Assembly: GCF_017792385.1 (NCBI RefSeq)
Contig: NZ_CP051230.1
Coordinates: 3,596,001 to 3,660,000 of the forward strand
Direction: 5' to 3'
Length of the DNA: 64,000 bases
Source of the DNA: Hyphomonas sp.
GTDB taxonomy: Bacteria > Pseudomonadota > Alphaproteobacteria > Caulobacterales > Hyphomonadaceae
Below, one piece after another: positions 52,750-64,000 of this stretch (the first letter of the stretch is position 1; the number at the start of each line of letters is the position of its first letter). Both the position numbers and the translations under genes were made by a program. The notes under the pieces were generated by a model. That model did not search any database, was not told the origin of the DNA, and worked only from the letters and a program-made list of their open reading frames with translations.

Positions 52750-53580
52750 TCATGCCGCTACCTCCCCACAGTAAGGCGGTATGAACGCCGCGGGCAAGAT
52801 GGCTTGTGGCGCGGGCGGTCGGTAGCCCAGAGAAGAGTGCGGACGCGCGGTGTTGTAATGCCACCGCCAGGTCTCGATCAGGACTTTCGCCTCCCTGAGA
52901 TCATAGAAGATTTCCCTCGCCAACAACTCGTCTCTGAGCTTGGAGTTGAAGCTCTCGCAGTATCCATTCTCCCAAGGCGAACCGGGTTCGATATAGAGCG
53001 TCTTCACGCCGATCCGGCCAAGCCACTCGCGCAGGGCCGTGGCGATGAACTCGGGGCCATTGTCGGAACGGATATGCTCCGGCGGGCCATGATGCACGAA
53101 CAGTTCGCCCAGCGTGTCTAGGACATCGCGGGAGTTGAGCTTGCGTTCGACACGAATGGCGAGGCATTCGCGAGTGAACTCATCAATCACACACAGCATG
53201 CGGAACACCTTGCCGTCATGCGTGCGGTCCTGAACGAAGTCATAGGACCAGACATGGCCCTTGTGCATCGGCCTCAGCCGGATGCAGGAGCCGTCATTCA
53301 GCCAGAGACGGCCTCTCTTTGGTTGTTTCATTGGCACTTTCAGCCCTTCACGCCGCCAGATGCGATACACCCGCTTCTCGTTCACATGCCAGCCATCCCG
53401 TCTCAGCAGGGCCGTGATCCGGCGGTAGCCATACCGGCCGAACCGTTCAGCCAGGGCGATGATGGCCGCTGTCAGCACATCCTCGTCCTGGCGTGGCACA
53501 CGCGGCTTGCGCTGGGTGGAACGGTGCTGGCCGATCACGCGGCAGGCCCGGCGCTCGGTTGCGCCGAGTGTCTCCACCAC
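52750..53580 (-). CDS. IS3-family transposase OrfB (DDE catalytic subunit)
   Basis: A 276-residue integrase-fold protein. The HTH_21-like start (RFGRYGYRRITALLRRDGWH) is followed by the DDE core: first Asp in WSYDFVQDRTHDG, second Asp in IRSDNGPEF, Glu in WENGYCESFNSKLRDE. It ends with the YNTARPHSSLGYRPP signature of IS3 transposases. It is probably made as an OrfAB fusion by a -1 frameshift near AAGGGAAAG at about 53615-53625, since the frame is open upstream of this GTG start through [14 protein letters not shown]. Confidence 0.92.
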   Translation of the reverse strand: MVETLGATERRACRVIGQHRSTQRKPRVPRQDEDVLTAAIIALAERFGRYGYRRITALLRRDGWHVNEKRVYRIWRREGLKVPMKQPKRGRLWLNDGSCIRLRPMHKGHVWSYDFVQDRTHDGKVFRMLCVIDEFTRECLAIRVERKLNSRDVLDTLGELFVHHGPPEHIRSDNGPEFIATALREWLGRIGVKTLYIEPGSPWENGYCESFNSKLRDELLAREIFYDLREAKVLIETWRWHYNTARPHSSLGYRPPAPQAILPAAFIPPYCGEVAA

Positions 53581-53612
53581 ATGATCGACCGCCTCGCGCT
53601 TGCGTGAAAGGC

Positions 53613-53888
53613 TCAGAACTTTCCCTTGATGACTTCCTGCAGGATCTGGTTGTCGAGGGTCAGATCAGAAATGGCGCGACGCAGCCGCGCATTCTCCTTC
53701 TCGATCTCCTTCAGCCGTTTGGCCTGGCCAACCTGCAGCCCGCCATACTCCTTGCGCCACCGATAGTATGTCTGTTCCGTCACCCCGATCGAACGCACGG
53801 CCTGACCCGTCGTCTCACCCCGCGCGAGGCGGACCTCCACCTCCCGCAGCTTCGCTATGATCTCTTCAGGCGTTGATCTCTTGCCCAT
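53613..53888 (-). CDS. IS3-family transposase OrfA (HTH subunit)
   Basis: A 91-residue DNA-binding subunit: [20 protein letters not shown] and [18 protein letters not shown] form the helix-turn-helix, and [20 protein letters not shown] a leucine-zipper-like coiled coil. It ends IKGKF at a site where a -1 shift enters orfB. Length and sequence are intact, so the element may still be active. Confidence 0.92.
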   Translation of the reverse strand: MGKRSTPEEIIAKLREVEVRLARGETTGQAVRSIGVTEQTYYRWRKEYGGLQVGQAKRLKEIEKENARLRRAISDLTLDNQILQEVIKGKF

Positions 53889-53954
53889 GTCTCAGCTCCA
53901 TATCTGAAGCCGGAACTAACTCAAATAATGGACCACTTTCGTGGGGGCAGACCA

Positions 53955-55022
53955 GTCGAAATGATCGAGCCCTATGAAGGGCGCGTCTATGACCCGGCGT
54001 GTGGTTCAGGCGGCATGTTCGTGCAGTCCGAACGCTTCGCGGAAGCCCATGGTGGCTCACGGCGTGACCTTTCCGTCTTCGGGCAGGAATCCAACCCCAC
54101 CACTTGGCGGCTGGCGCATATGAACCTCGCCATTCGCGGGATCGAGGCGAACCTTGGCGAGCAGCCCGCCGACAGTTTCACGCGCGACCTGCACCCGGAC
54201 CTGAAAGCCGATTACATCCTCGCCAACCCGCCCTTCAACATCTCCGACTGGTCGGGCGAGTTGCTTCGAAAGGATACGCGCTGGAAATACGGCCCGCCGC
54301 CCGTCGGCAATGCCAATTATGCGTGGATACAACATTTCATCCACCACCTCTCCCCGCCCAATGGCAAGGGCGGCGGTATTGCGGCCTTCGTCATGGCGAA
54401 CGGGTCGCTCTCTACGACCACGGGTGGCGAAGGCGATATCCGCAAGGCGATTATCGAGGCCGACCTTGTGGACTGCATCATCGCCATGCCGCCGCAGCTG
54501 TTCTTGACGACGGGTATTCCGGTCTGCCTCTGGTTTGTCACGCGCGACAAGAGCGGAAAATATATTGATCGCGGGCCGGACGGAACCAAGCGCAATGCGC
54601 GCAACCGTTCCGGCGAGACGCTGTTCATCGATGCCCGCGATTTCGGCCAGATGGAGGATGGCTCGCGCACCCTGCGCTTCCTCACCGGGCGCGACAGCAA
54701 GCTTTCCCCGCCGCCAGCCGATACGGAAATTGGCCGCATTGTGCGCACCTATCATGCCTGGCGCGGCGAAGCCGATGCGGGCGACTACGAAGACGTCAAA
54801 GGCTTCTGCAAGGCCGCAACGCTGGCGGAGATCGCCAAGTATAATCACGTCCTCACCCCCGGTACCTATGTCGGCAGCGCCGCGCGCAAGGCCGATGATG
54901 AGCCGTTCGAGGACAAGATGGAGCGGCTTGCCAAGGATCATCGCAGACAGGTGCAAAGGGCAACCAAGCTCGATAGCCTCATCGCTGAAGTCCTCAAGGA
55001 GTTTGGCTATGAAAACTCTTGA
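53955..55022 (+). pseudogene. hsdM: hsdM (type I modification methyltransferase), 5' end deleted
   Basis: The remaining about 355 residues begin [20 protein letters not shown], containing SAM-binding motif I, followed by [12 protein letters not shown] (catalytic NPPF motif IV) and [20 protein letters not shown]. The N-terminal helical domain, about 150-170 residues in relatives, is missing and replaced by the IS end. An ATG inside the IS at 53928 could start a truncated product, but loss of the N-terminal domain needed for complex assembly should inactivate modification. It overlaps the hsdS start by 14 bp, the normal operon layout. Confidence 0.88.
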
Positions 55023-56325
55023 TGACGCAGCTGATTTTCTCTCGGGAGGCACGCCAAGAAAATCCAATCCAGTTTATTGGGGCGGGAGTATTCCTTGGTA
55101 TTCCGCCTCAAATATGGACTCCCGATATCTCGGAGACACCGACGTTACAATTACACCTGAGGGGCTAAATTCGGGATCGAGAATTGCTCCTGCAGGCTCG
55201 ACATTGATACTGGTCCGTGGAAGCGGACTATTCAATTTTGTACCGATCTGCTTCGCCCAGAAGGATGTCGCCTTCAATCAAGATGTTAAGGCGCTCGTAC
55301 CCAAGAAGGGCATCGACCCTACTTTTCTCCATTTCTGGATCGAGTCTCTTCGGCAGGATTTCAACGAAAACATTGGGACAACAGGTATCGGGGCTGGAAA
55401 GTTTGATACAGATTTTTTGAGAAACCTTCCGTTCCCTGACATTGATTTTTACGAGCAAGTAGCGCGCGGCATTGTTTCTTCGGCATTCGATAAGAAGATC
55501 GATCTCTTGCGGGAGATGAACCGCACGCTGGAGGAGATCGCGCGGGCGGTGTTCCGGGCGTGGTTTGTCGATTTCGAGCCCGTCCGCGCCAAGGCCGCTG
55601 GCGCGACCAGCTTCCGCGGCATGCCGCAAGCCCTCTTCGACCAGCTCCCCGACAGCTTCACCCCCTCCGACCTCGGCGACATCCCGACCGGGTGGACGGT
55701 GGGAGAGCTATCAGAACTCATAGATGTAAACCCGACGAGATCACTCAAGAAGGGCACCACGTCTACTTATCTCGGCATGTCCGACGTTCCGACTTCTGGC
55801 CCCACGGCAGAGAGTTGGGCGCTTAGAGACTTCACATCGGGCATGCGCTTCCAAAACGGCGACACCCTGCTCGCCCGCATTACGCCCTGCCTTGAAAACG
55901 GCAAAACCGCTCTTGTTGATTTTCTGGCTGACCGAGAGGTCGGCTGGGGATCGACGGAGTTTATGGTCCTTGGTCCGAAAAATGCGACGACCAAAGAGTT
56001 CATCTATTGTCTGGCGCGCAACGAAAAATTTCGCGAGTACGCAATCAAAAACATGACGGGCACCAGTGGTCGGCAACGCGTTAGCCACGAGTCCATATCC
56101 AGCTATGGATTAGCGAAGCCGCCTGCGGATTTTCTGAATAGCTTTGGGCGAATGGCCGCGCCGTTATTCTATCGCATTTCGGCCAATCGCGACGAGATGG
56201 CCGTGCTAGCCGACCTGCGCGACACACTGCTCCCCAAGCTCATTTCCGGCGAACTGCCCGCCCCGGACCTTGAAGCCCTCGGCCTGACCCCCACCGAACC
56301 AGTGGAGGCAAGCGATGGCGGATGA
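55009..56325 (+). CDS. hsdS: Type I restriction-modification specificity subunit HsdS
   Basis: A 438-residue DNA-recognition subunit with two target recognition domains: TRD1 about 1-165 ([20 protein letters not shown]), a central conserved helix ([20 protein letters not shown]) and TRD2 about 215-390 ([20 protein letters not shown]), with a C-terminal helix ([17 protein letters not shown]). The start [10 protein letters not shown] lies inside the hsdM end. The TRDs are clearly more AT-rich than the conserved helices, a sign of TRD exchange. The gene looks intact, but with a truncated HsdM the complex is unlikely to work. Confidence 0.92.
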   Translation: MKTLDDAADFLSGGTPRKSNPVYWGGSIPWYSASNMDSRYLGDTDVTITPEGLNSGSRIAPAGSTLILVRGSGLFNFVPICFAQKDVAFNQDVKALVPKKGIDPTFLHFWIESLRQDFNENIGTTGIGAGKFDTDFLRNLPFPDIDFYEQVARGIVSSAFDKKIDLLREMNRTLEEIARAVFRAWFVDFEPVRAKAAGATSFRGMPQALFDQLPDSFTPSDLGDIPTGWTVGELSELIDVNPTRSLKKGTTSTYLGMSDVPTSGPTAESWALRDFTSGMRFQNGDTLLARITPCLENGKTALVDFLADREVGWGSTEFMVLGPKNATTKEFIYCLARNEKFREYAIKNMTGTSGRQRVSHESISSYGLAKPPADFLNSFGRMAAPLFYRISANRDEMAVLADLRDTLLPKLISGELPAPDLEALGLTPTEPVEASDGG

Positions 56326-57057
56326 GACCTACGCCTTCCGCCTGACCGCCTGCCGGGAGCTGATGGACAGCCATCCGGAGTCGCTTGTGCTGCGACAGCA
56401 GGTCGAAGCCCTCGAAGAAGCGATGCCTGACAGGCCGGGCATCGCTGTTTCCTTTTGCCGGACGCTGATTGAAACGACCTGCAAAACGATCCTGATTGAC
56501 CGGGGGCAAACGCCCGACGATGCATGGGAAGCGCCGAAGCTGATCTCGGAAACAACCAAATTCCTGCATCTCGGCGTTCATGATAACGGGCACACAGATG
56601 CCAAACTGAAAAGTGGCTCAGAAAAACTGGTTCGCGGGGTCAATTCAATCATCGATGGCATTGTCGAGATTCGAAACGCTCATGGAACGGCAGCACATGG
56701 CTCAGATGCTTATGCGCCTATGCTGGATGCACGCTACGCCGAAATCCTAGCCCGCGCCACGGACGCTGTAGTTGGGCTGTTATTCAAGTCTCATCTAAAT
56801 TCGTCGCGGGGAAAACAATTATCACGTTTGAGGTATAGCGACTATTTAGATTTGAATACGTGGATCGATGAAAACTTGGAAGCGTGGGTTGATATAGGCA
56901 GAAACACAATCGCAATCATCGATACACCTGTGCTCTTAAGCAAAGCACTATTCGAACAAGATCCAACTGGTTATCAAACCGCCTTTAACGCGTTTATCGA
57001 AGAGCAAAAAATTCTTGAAGCCGAAACAGCCGACACAGAAACAAGGGAGGCCGACGC

Positions 57058-57061
<4 letters not shown>
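56315..57061 (+). CDS. Abortive infection family protein
   Basis: A 248-residue cytosolic protein. The C-terminal abortive-infection-type domain is recognisable by ISFCRTLIETTCKTI-like helix 1 (AVSFCRTLIETTCKTILIDR, about 49-68) and VRGVNSIIDGIVEIRNAHGT followed by AHGSDAY (about 108-135), the RNxxGxxHG-like motif seen in AbiC-type and related HEPN-like proteins. It lies inside the hsd operon, overlapping hsdS by 11 bp and hsdR by 4 bp, so it is co-expressed with them. The first third is GC-rich like hsdS; the remainder is visibly AT-rich, suggesting a chimeric gene. The specific mechanism is unknown. Confidence 0.75.
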
Positions 57062-60144
<3,083 letters not shown>

Positions 60145-60166
60145 TGTGTTGTGACGCCGTCCCTTA

Positions 60167-60213
60167 GCGCCCGCGACCCCTCTGGCCGTCAGGCCAGTGG
60201 GAAGCGCGGGCGC
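60167..60213. terminator. Large GC-rich hairpin downstream of hsdR
   Basis: A 9-bp outer stem (GCGCCCGCG / CGCGGGCGC) encloses an inner hairpin CTGGCC-GTCA-GGCCAG. It starts 22 bp after the hsdR stop. There is no U-tract, so it may act as a factor-dependent stop or RNA-stabilising hairpin. The remaining DNA to 60431 shows no gene. Confidence 0.5.
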
Positions 60214-60431
60214 GCGGCCAGCCGGCGAGACCCAGAGCCACGATTTTCGAACAAACAACCGGACCCTCATTGAGCCTCGCCGGGCCGGTCGGCGCAGGAT
60301 GGCTCTCGCGGCTCCGGGGCGAGCGCCGGGCGAAGGTCGGCGATCACCCAGGACCGCCATGATGCCTCTCAACGGCCCATCCAGCCGGGCGAACAGCCCC
60401 GCGCCTTTGGCGTGGGCAGGCCGCAAAGGAC

Positions 60432-61280
60432 TCAGGCTGCCTGACGATCTCCGCCGAGGCGCGCTCCCAGGAGCTCCACGAGATAGCCGCCATCGCGCAG
60501 GCCTTCGGCTTTGGAGATGACATAGCGGATGGATGCCCGCAGCGAACTGCCATCGACGCCCCATTCCTCGGCGACCGTTTTCGGCCCGTGGAGCAGTGAA
60601 GCGATTTCTCTCTGGCTCATCCCGGCCTTCAGGCAATCAAGCGCGATGACGCCATTGCGCAGGATTTGCGTGGTCTTCGTCCAGCGCGCTGCCGATGTGT
60701 TCGGCCCCTTTCCATAAAGCCGGAAGGCTTCCTTCTGGAGCTTCAGCTTGCGCTCATAGGCCTTCATATCCGAAATTTGCAGCTTCATACGCACGGGTTC
60801 CAGTCCCAGCAACGTCTGGCCCGTGCAGTGCACCTGCACGACACAATCATTGCCGCGTAGCAGAAGATATTCGCGGGCGGAGCGGTCCGTGATGTGCGTG
60901 ATGCTGCAATGGGGCACGGTGCGATCCCAGATATCGCAGCTCTGGCCCGGCTTGCGCGGCGTGCAGTTCACCTCGACCTGGTCGGGGAAGACATAGTGGC
61001 TCCACACGGCGTCCGCGTCGAAGCCGTTCAGGTCCGGATCGGGCATGAAAACAAGGCCCCAGCGCTCAGCCAGGGTCTGAGGCACGCGCGAACGCAGGAT
61101 GCGGATGTCGGCGCAATCGGCTTTCTTTTCGGAAATGTCGTCGTCTGTGCGACTTGCCGCATCGTCGCGAAAGTCGTCATTGCGACGCACATATTCCCAG
61201 GCCCAGCGGTCCGATGAAAGACGCGAGAGATAGTCGTAAGCGGCTGTTTCCGCATTGGTTTCAAGCGCAAAGGTCTTCAT
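60432..61280 (-). CDS. DUF2285-domain ICE regulator-like protein
   Basis: A 282-residue protein common on alphaproteobacterial ICEs. The N-terminal part (about 10-60: AAYDYLSRLSSDRWAWEYVR) matches the transcriptional-regulator-like domain that starts with a Trp-rich helix. The C-terminal DUF2285 region (about 190-275) contains ALDCLKAGMSQREIASLLHG and an HTH-like GSSLRASIRYVISKAEGL. A role in controlling ICE excision or transfer is inferred from context. It is divergent from trbB, sharing a 266-bp intergenic region. Confidence 0.83.
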   Translation of the reverse strand: MKTFALETNAETAAYDYLSRLSSDRWAWEYVRRNDDFRDDAASRTDDDISEKKADCADIRILRSRVPQTLAERWGLVFMPDPDLNGFDADAVWSHYVFPDQVEVNCTPRKPGQSCDIWDRTVPHCSITHITDRSAREYLLLRGNDCVVQVHCTGQTLLGLEPVRMKLQISDMKAYERKLKLQKEAFRLYGKGPNTSAARWTKTTQILRNGVIALDCLKAGMSQREIASLLHGPKTVAEEWGVDGSSLRASIRYVISKAEGLRDGGYLVELLGARLGGDRQAA

Positions 61281-61546
61281 GCTCTCTCCTCCACTTGCAG
61301 AGGAGAGAGCAAAATTCGTTCCACTTTTGCGCGATTCATTCGGCGCGCGCCCAACTTAAGGATAACCGCTTATCCAATCGGACTGTATTCGCTCTGGATG
61401 AGCTCAGCATTTGCGCGTCCATTTACGACGCGCTTTGCAGGGGTTTGCGGCGGCTTGCTGCATTTTGCTTTCATTGGCCCGCATTCGAACTGATGCGACG
61501 GCGGTGTTGCTGGGATGATTGAAGGGTCCACGAAAGGCCCCGTTCC
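61281..61546. promoter_or_regulatory. Divergent control region of trb operon with 10-bp phased TTGC repeats
   Basis: TTGC occurs four times at exact 10-bp spacing (61435, 61445, 61455, 61465), about 78 bp before trbB. A palindrome GGATAA-CCGC-TTATCC lies at 61360-61375. The array resembles the TGCA array upstream of the relaxase gene, including a shared CGCTTTGCA, and both regions contain CGCTTATC. A common regulator acting on both conjugation operons is suggested. Confidence 0.55.
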
Positions 61547-62542
61547 ATGTCACCTTCACCGCACCAACTGGAGACAGAAACCCGTCGCACAGCGATGCTG
61601 CGCACGGCATTCTGCCCGGTGGTGCGCGAGGCCTTGGAAGCGCCTGATACGATCGAGATCATGGCCAATCCGGACGGTTCGGTGTGGATCGAGAAGGCCG
61701 GCATCGGTCTAATCGTTTCCAAACACACACTTGCCCCTTCAGACCGCGAGCGCGTCATCCGCCTGGTCGCCTCCGGGGTGGGAGAGGCTGCAGGCCGCAC
61801 CTCCCCGATCGTCTCTGCAGAACTCCCCGGCAGCGGCGAGCGGTTCGAAGGGCTTCTCCCACCTGTTTCGACAGCGCCATGTTTCGCCATCCGCAAACCC
61901 GCGTCGACACCCTTTCAACTCGGCGATTATGTTGCTCAGGGCGCGCTGGCACCGGCGCTCGCAGCGGCACTCAAACACTCAATTGCAGCGCGCACAAACA
62001 TCCTGATTGCCGGCGGAACATCCTCGGGCAAGACGACCTTCACGAATGCGCTGCTGGCAGAGTCCTCACTTCACGACGACCGCATCGTCATTCTCGAAGA
62101 CACACGCGAGCTGAGATGCGCTGCACCCAATGTCGTCCAGTTGCGAACCCATCGCGAGGCCGCGACCCTTCAGGATCTCGTGCGATCAACGCTCCGTATG
62201 CGTCCTGACCGGATCATTGTCGGCGAGGTACGCGGGGCTGAAGCCCTCGATCTGTTGAAGGCCTGGAACACGGGCCATCCCGGCGGGATCACGACGCTCC
62301 ATGCGAACTCCGCCCACGGCGCGCTCACCCGGCTTGAACAGTTGACGCTGGAGGCCACGCCCCGCGCACCCTTCGATCTCATCGCTGAGGCGATCGATGT
62401 CGTCGTTTTCATGAGCCGCGCCGGCGGTCAGCGCCGCGTTGAAGAAGCGCTGCGCGTCACCGGCTTTGACAGCGAGGGGTATCAGACCGCCCCGCTCGTC
62501 TCCCGTTCCTTGTCCCTCGTCCAACATGGAGAAACCCAATGA
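61547..62542 (+). CDS. trbB: Conjugal transfer ATPase TrbB (VirB11-like)
   Basis: A 331-residue cytoplasmic hexameric ATPase powering pilus assembly. Walker A is in ILIAGGTSSGKTTFTNALL near residue 157, an Asp box in IVILEDTRELRC, Walker B in DRIIVGEVRGAEALDLLKAW, and the His box in WNTGHPGGITTLHANSAHGA. The N-terminal half is the ring-forming domain. It heads the plus-strand trbBCDE operon and overlaps trbC by 4 bp. Confidence 0.94.
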   Translation: MSPSPHQLETETRRTAMLRTAFCPVVREALEAPDTIEIMANPDGSVWIEKAGIGLIVSKHTLAPSDRERVIRLVASGVGEAAGRTSPIVSAELPGSGERFEGLLPPVSTAPCFAIRKPASTPFQLGDYVAQGALAPALAAALKHSIAARTNILIAGGTSSGKTTFTNALLAESSLHDDRIVILEDTRELRCAAPNVVQLRTHREAATLQDLVRSTLRMRPDRIIVGEVRGAEALDLLKAWNTGHPGGITTLHANSAHGALTRLEQLTLEATPRAPFDLIAEAIDVVVFMSRAGGQRRVEEALRVTGFDSEGYQTAPLVSRSLSLVQHGETQ

Positions 62543-62874
62543 CGCTCTGCAATCACCTCCAGACCGTGAACCGAACGGTCCAGGTCGCGGCCTGTATCGG
62601 CATCGGCATTCTTATCGCAGGGCCCGCCCATGCGGCCGGCTCCGGCATGCCGTGGGAAGGCCCGCTCGACCAGATCCTGACCTCGATTGAAGGCCCGGTC
62701 GCGCGCATCGTCGCGGTCATCATCATCACCATTACGGGGCTCACGCTGGCCTTTGGTGAGACAAGCGGCGGCATGCGCAAGCTGATCCAGATCGTGTTCG
62801 GCCTCTCCATCGCCTTCGCCGCGACCTCGTTTTTCCTGACCTTCTTCTCATTCGGCGGCGGAGCGCTCGTCTGA
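62539..62874 (+). CDS. trbC: Conjugative pilin TrbC (VirB2-like)
   Basis: A 111-residue pilin precursor with a long signal region (VQVAACIGIGILIAGPAHA), mature start near AAGSGMPWEGPL, and two hydrophobic helices (IVAVIIITITGLTLAFGE; IVFGLSIAFAATSFFLTFF). It is the expected substrate of the TraF peptidase encoded at 46650-47147. Its stop overlaps the trbD start by one base. Confidence 0.9.
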   Translation: MTLCNHLQTVNRTVQVAACIGIGILIAGPAHAAGSGMPWEGPLDQILTSIEGPVARIVAVIIITITGLTLAFGETSGGMRKLIQIVFGLSIAFAATSFFLTFFSFGGGALV

Positions 62875-63128
62875 TGGCCGACGGCTATGAAATCCCCCTC
62901 CACCGGTCCCTGACCGAGCCGATCCTGATGGCGGGCGCGCCGCGCACGGCCGCTATCGCCATCGGCACGCTCGCGGCTGCTGTCGGCCTCGGCCTCCAGC
63001 TCTGGATACCGGGCCTCGTCCTCTGGGCGGTGGGGCATTCGGCGGCTGTGTTCATGGCCAGAAGCGATCCGGATTTCATGGCCGTCGCAGGCCGCTCGAC
63101 GCGCCACAAGGAGCATCTGACATGTTGA
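62874..63128 (+). CDS. trbD: Conjugal transfer protein TrbD (VirB3-like)
   Basis: An 84-residue inner-membrane protein beginning YEIPLHRSLTEPILMAGAPR, the TrbD/VirB3 signature, with two hydrophobic stretches (AAIAIGTLAAAVGLGLQLW; GLVLWAVGHSAAVFMA). It lies between trbC and trbE with overlaps on both sides, as is standard. Confidence 0.9.
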   Translation: MADGYEIPLHRSLTEPILMAGAPRTAAIAIGTLAAAVGLGLQLWIPGLVLWAVGHSAAVFMARSDPDFMAVAGRSTRHKEHLTC

Positions 63129-64000
63129 ACCTCAGAGAATATGCAGAAACACCAGTCTTGCTGGCCGACTATCTCCCATGGGCCTGTCTCGTCGCGCCGG
63201 GCGTCGTCCTCAACAAGGATGGCAGTTTCCAGACGACATTCAAATATCGCGGCCCTGACCTCGAAAGCTCCACCGAGGAAGAACTCGTTTCGGTCACGGC
63301 TCGGGTCAATAATGTGCTGCGCCGGTTCGGATCCGGCTGGGCGCTCTTCTTCGAAGCGCAGCGCCATGAAGTGCATGACTACCCGGAGACGGACTTTTCC
63401 GATGCGCTGTCCTGGCTCGTCGATCAGGAACGCGCGCTGCAAGCGGAGGAAGCCAGCGCCCGCTTCGAGAGTGCCTATTATCTGACCCTGCTCTGGCTGC
63501 CGCCCGCCGATGCCACGGGCCGCGCCGAGAAAGCTCTGATCCAACGTGCCGAAACCGAAGACGCCGCGACCTGGCGTCACCGGCTGGAAACGTTCGAGCA
63601 GCACGCAGGCCGCGTCTTCGACCTCCTCTCCACCTGCCTCGCGGAGATCGCAAAGCTCTCAGACGATGAGACGCTGACCTACCTACACTCGACCATCTCG
63701 ACGAAGCGCCATCCGGTCGTCACGCCCGAGCTCCCCGTCTTCCTCGACGCGGTGCTGGCTGATGAGCCCTTCGCGGGCGGTCTGGAACCCATGATCGGGG
63801 CGGCGCACCTCCGCACCCTGACCATTCTCGGGTTTCCGGCCTCGACCCTGCCCGGCATCCTTGATGAGCTCAACCGGCAGGGCTTTGCCTATCGCTGGGC
63901 GACGCGGTTCATTGCCATGGACAAGGCCGAGGCCGAAAAGGTCCTCGGCAAGAAGCGCCGGCACTGGTTCGCCAAGCGCAAATCCATCGGCGCGGTCCTG
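63122..64000 (+). CDS. trbE: Conjugal transfer ATPase TrbE (VirB4-like), N-terminal part
   Basis: The first about 293 residues of the largest mating-channel ATPase; the gene continues beyond the window, so the Walker motifs are not visible. The opening LREYAETPVLLADYLPWACL and the segments VVLNKDGSFQTTFKYRGPDL and RFGSGWALFFEAQRHEV are characteristic of TrbE. The ATG at 63122 lies inside the end of trbD (7-bp overlap). Confidence 0.92.
   Translation, partial: MLNLREYAETPVLLADYLPWACLVAPGVVLNKDGSFQTTFKYRGPDLESSTEEELVSVTARVNNVLRRFGSGWALFFEAQRHEVHDYPETDFSDALSWLVDQERALQAEEASARFESAYYLTLLWLPPADATGRAEKALIQRAETEDAATWRHRLETFEQHAGRVFDLLSTCLAEIAKLSDDETLTYLHSTISTKRHPVVTPELPVFLDAVLADEPFAGGLEPMIGAAHLRTLTILGFPASTLPGILDELNRQGFAYRWATRFIAMDKAEAEKVLGKKRRHWFAKRKSIGAVL

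Larger units (their letters stand above)
52687..53954 (-). mobile_element. IS3-family insertion sequence (IS407-like)
   Basis: A complete element of about 1.26 kb with orfA and orfB in overlapping reading phases. The ends are imperfect inverted repeats: left TGGTCTGCCCCACCGGAGTG, right (reverse complement) TGGTCTGCCCCCACGAAAGT, each continuing to GGTCCA. The core TG...CA ends are at 52692 and 53949. No target-site duplication flanks it: the left side continues the DUF262 gene and the right side an hsdM gene. This is the expected scar of recombination between two copies of the element or of an adjacent deletion. Confidence 0.87.

Noticed and set aside
60145..60431. Possible tRNA or attachment site after hsdR
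   Set aside because: The GC-rich hairpin does not form a cloverleaf and no repeated att-like sequence was found in the window.

Overview
The window looks like an alphaproteobacterial chromosome. A Hyphomonadaceae-like or sphingomonad-like host fits best: GC-rich DNA, many large TonB-dependent receptors, CoA-ester catabolism and a trb/tra-type integrative conjugative element (ICE). No rRNA or tRNA gene is visible, so the taxon is inferred from gene content only.

Region 1 (1-9.5 kb) is a catabolic block. It holds a partial SDR, a thiolase with an altered active site, a DUF1295 membrane protein, a feruloyl-CoA-synthase-like ligase, a second SDR, a carotenoid/lignostilbene-type oxygenase, an SCP2-type thiolase and a nitronate-monooxygenase-like flavoprotein. 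Together they suggest oxidative cleavage and CoA-dependent breakdown of an aromatic or isoprenoid compound.

Region 2 (9.5-24.8 kb) concerns the cell envelope. An ECF sigma factor, a FecR anti-sigma factor and an STN-domain TonB-dependent receptor form a signalling/uptake set. Next to it lie a second receptor and a large lipoprotein built from two near-identical halves. Two pairs of paralogous small secreted cysteine-rich proteins of unknown function flank this island.

Region 3 (25.4-41.5 kb) is a long, all-minus-strand catabolic cluster: lipoprotein, PQQ quinohaemoprotein alcohol dehydrogenase, CaiB/BaiF-type acyl-CoA racemase, acyl-CoA dehydrogenase, SCP2-type thiolase, enoyl-CoA hydratase homologue, AraC regulator, acyl-CoA ligase, aldehyde dehydrogenase, 3-hydroxyacyl-CoA dehydrogenase-like SDR and a TonB-dependent receptor. 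In reaction order this takes an alcohol through aldehyde, acid, CoA ester and racemisation to beta-oxidation, so a methyl-branched (isoprenoid or sterol-side-chain-like) alcohol is a plausible substrate. Several active sites deviate from their family consensus.

Region 4 (41.7-64 kb) is an ICE. A minus-strand block (ribbon-helix-helix protein, TraG, RlxS relaxase, TraF peptidase, HTH protein, DUF736, ParB, small ORFs, ArdA) and a plus-strand trbBCDE operon at the right edge bracket a damaged defence island: a DUF262 gene fragment, an IS3-family element, an N-truncated hsdM, hsdS, an abortive-infection gene and hsdR. The IS junctions imply an IS-mediated deletion that removed the end of the DUF262 gene and the start of hsdM. 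Upstream of both conjugation operons sit arrays of TTGC/TGCA motifs spaced exactly 10 bp. A truncated potassium-channel gene and an 18-bp perfect inverted repeat mark a scarred junction between regions 3 and 4.
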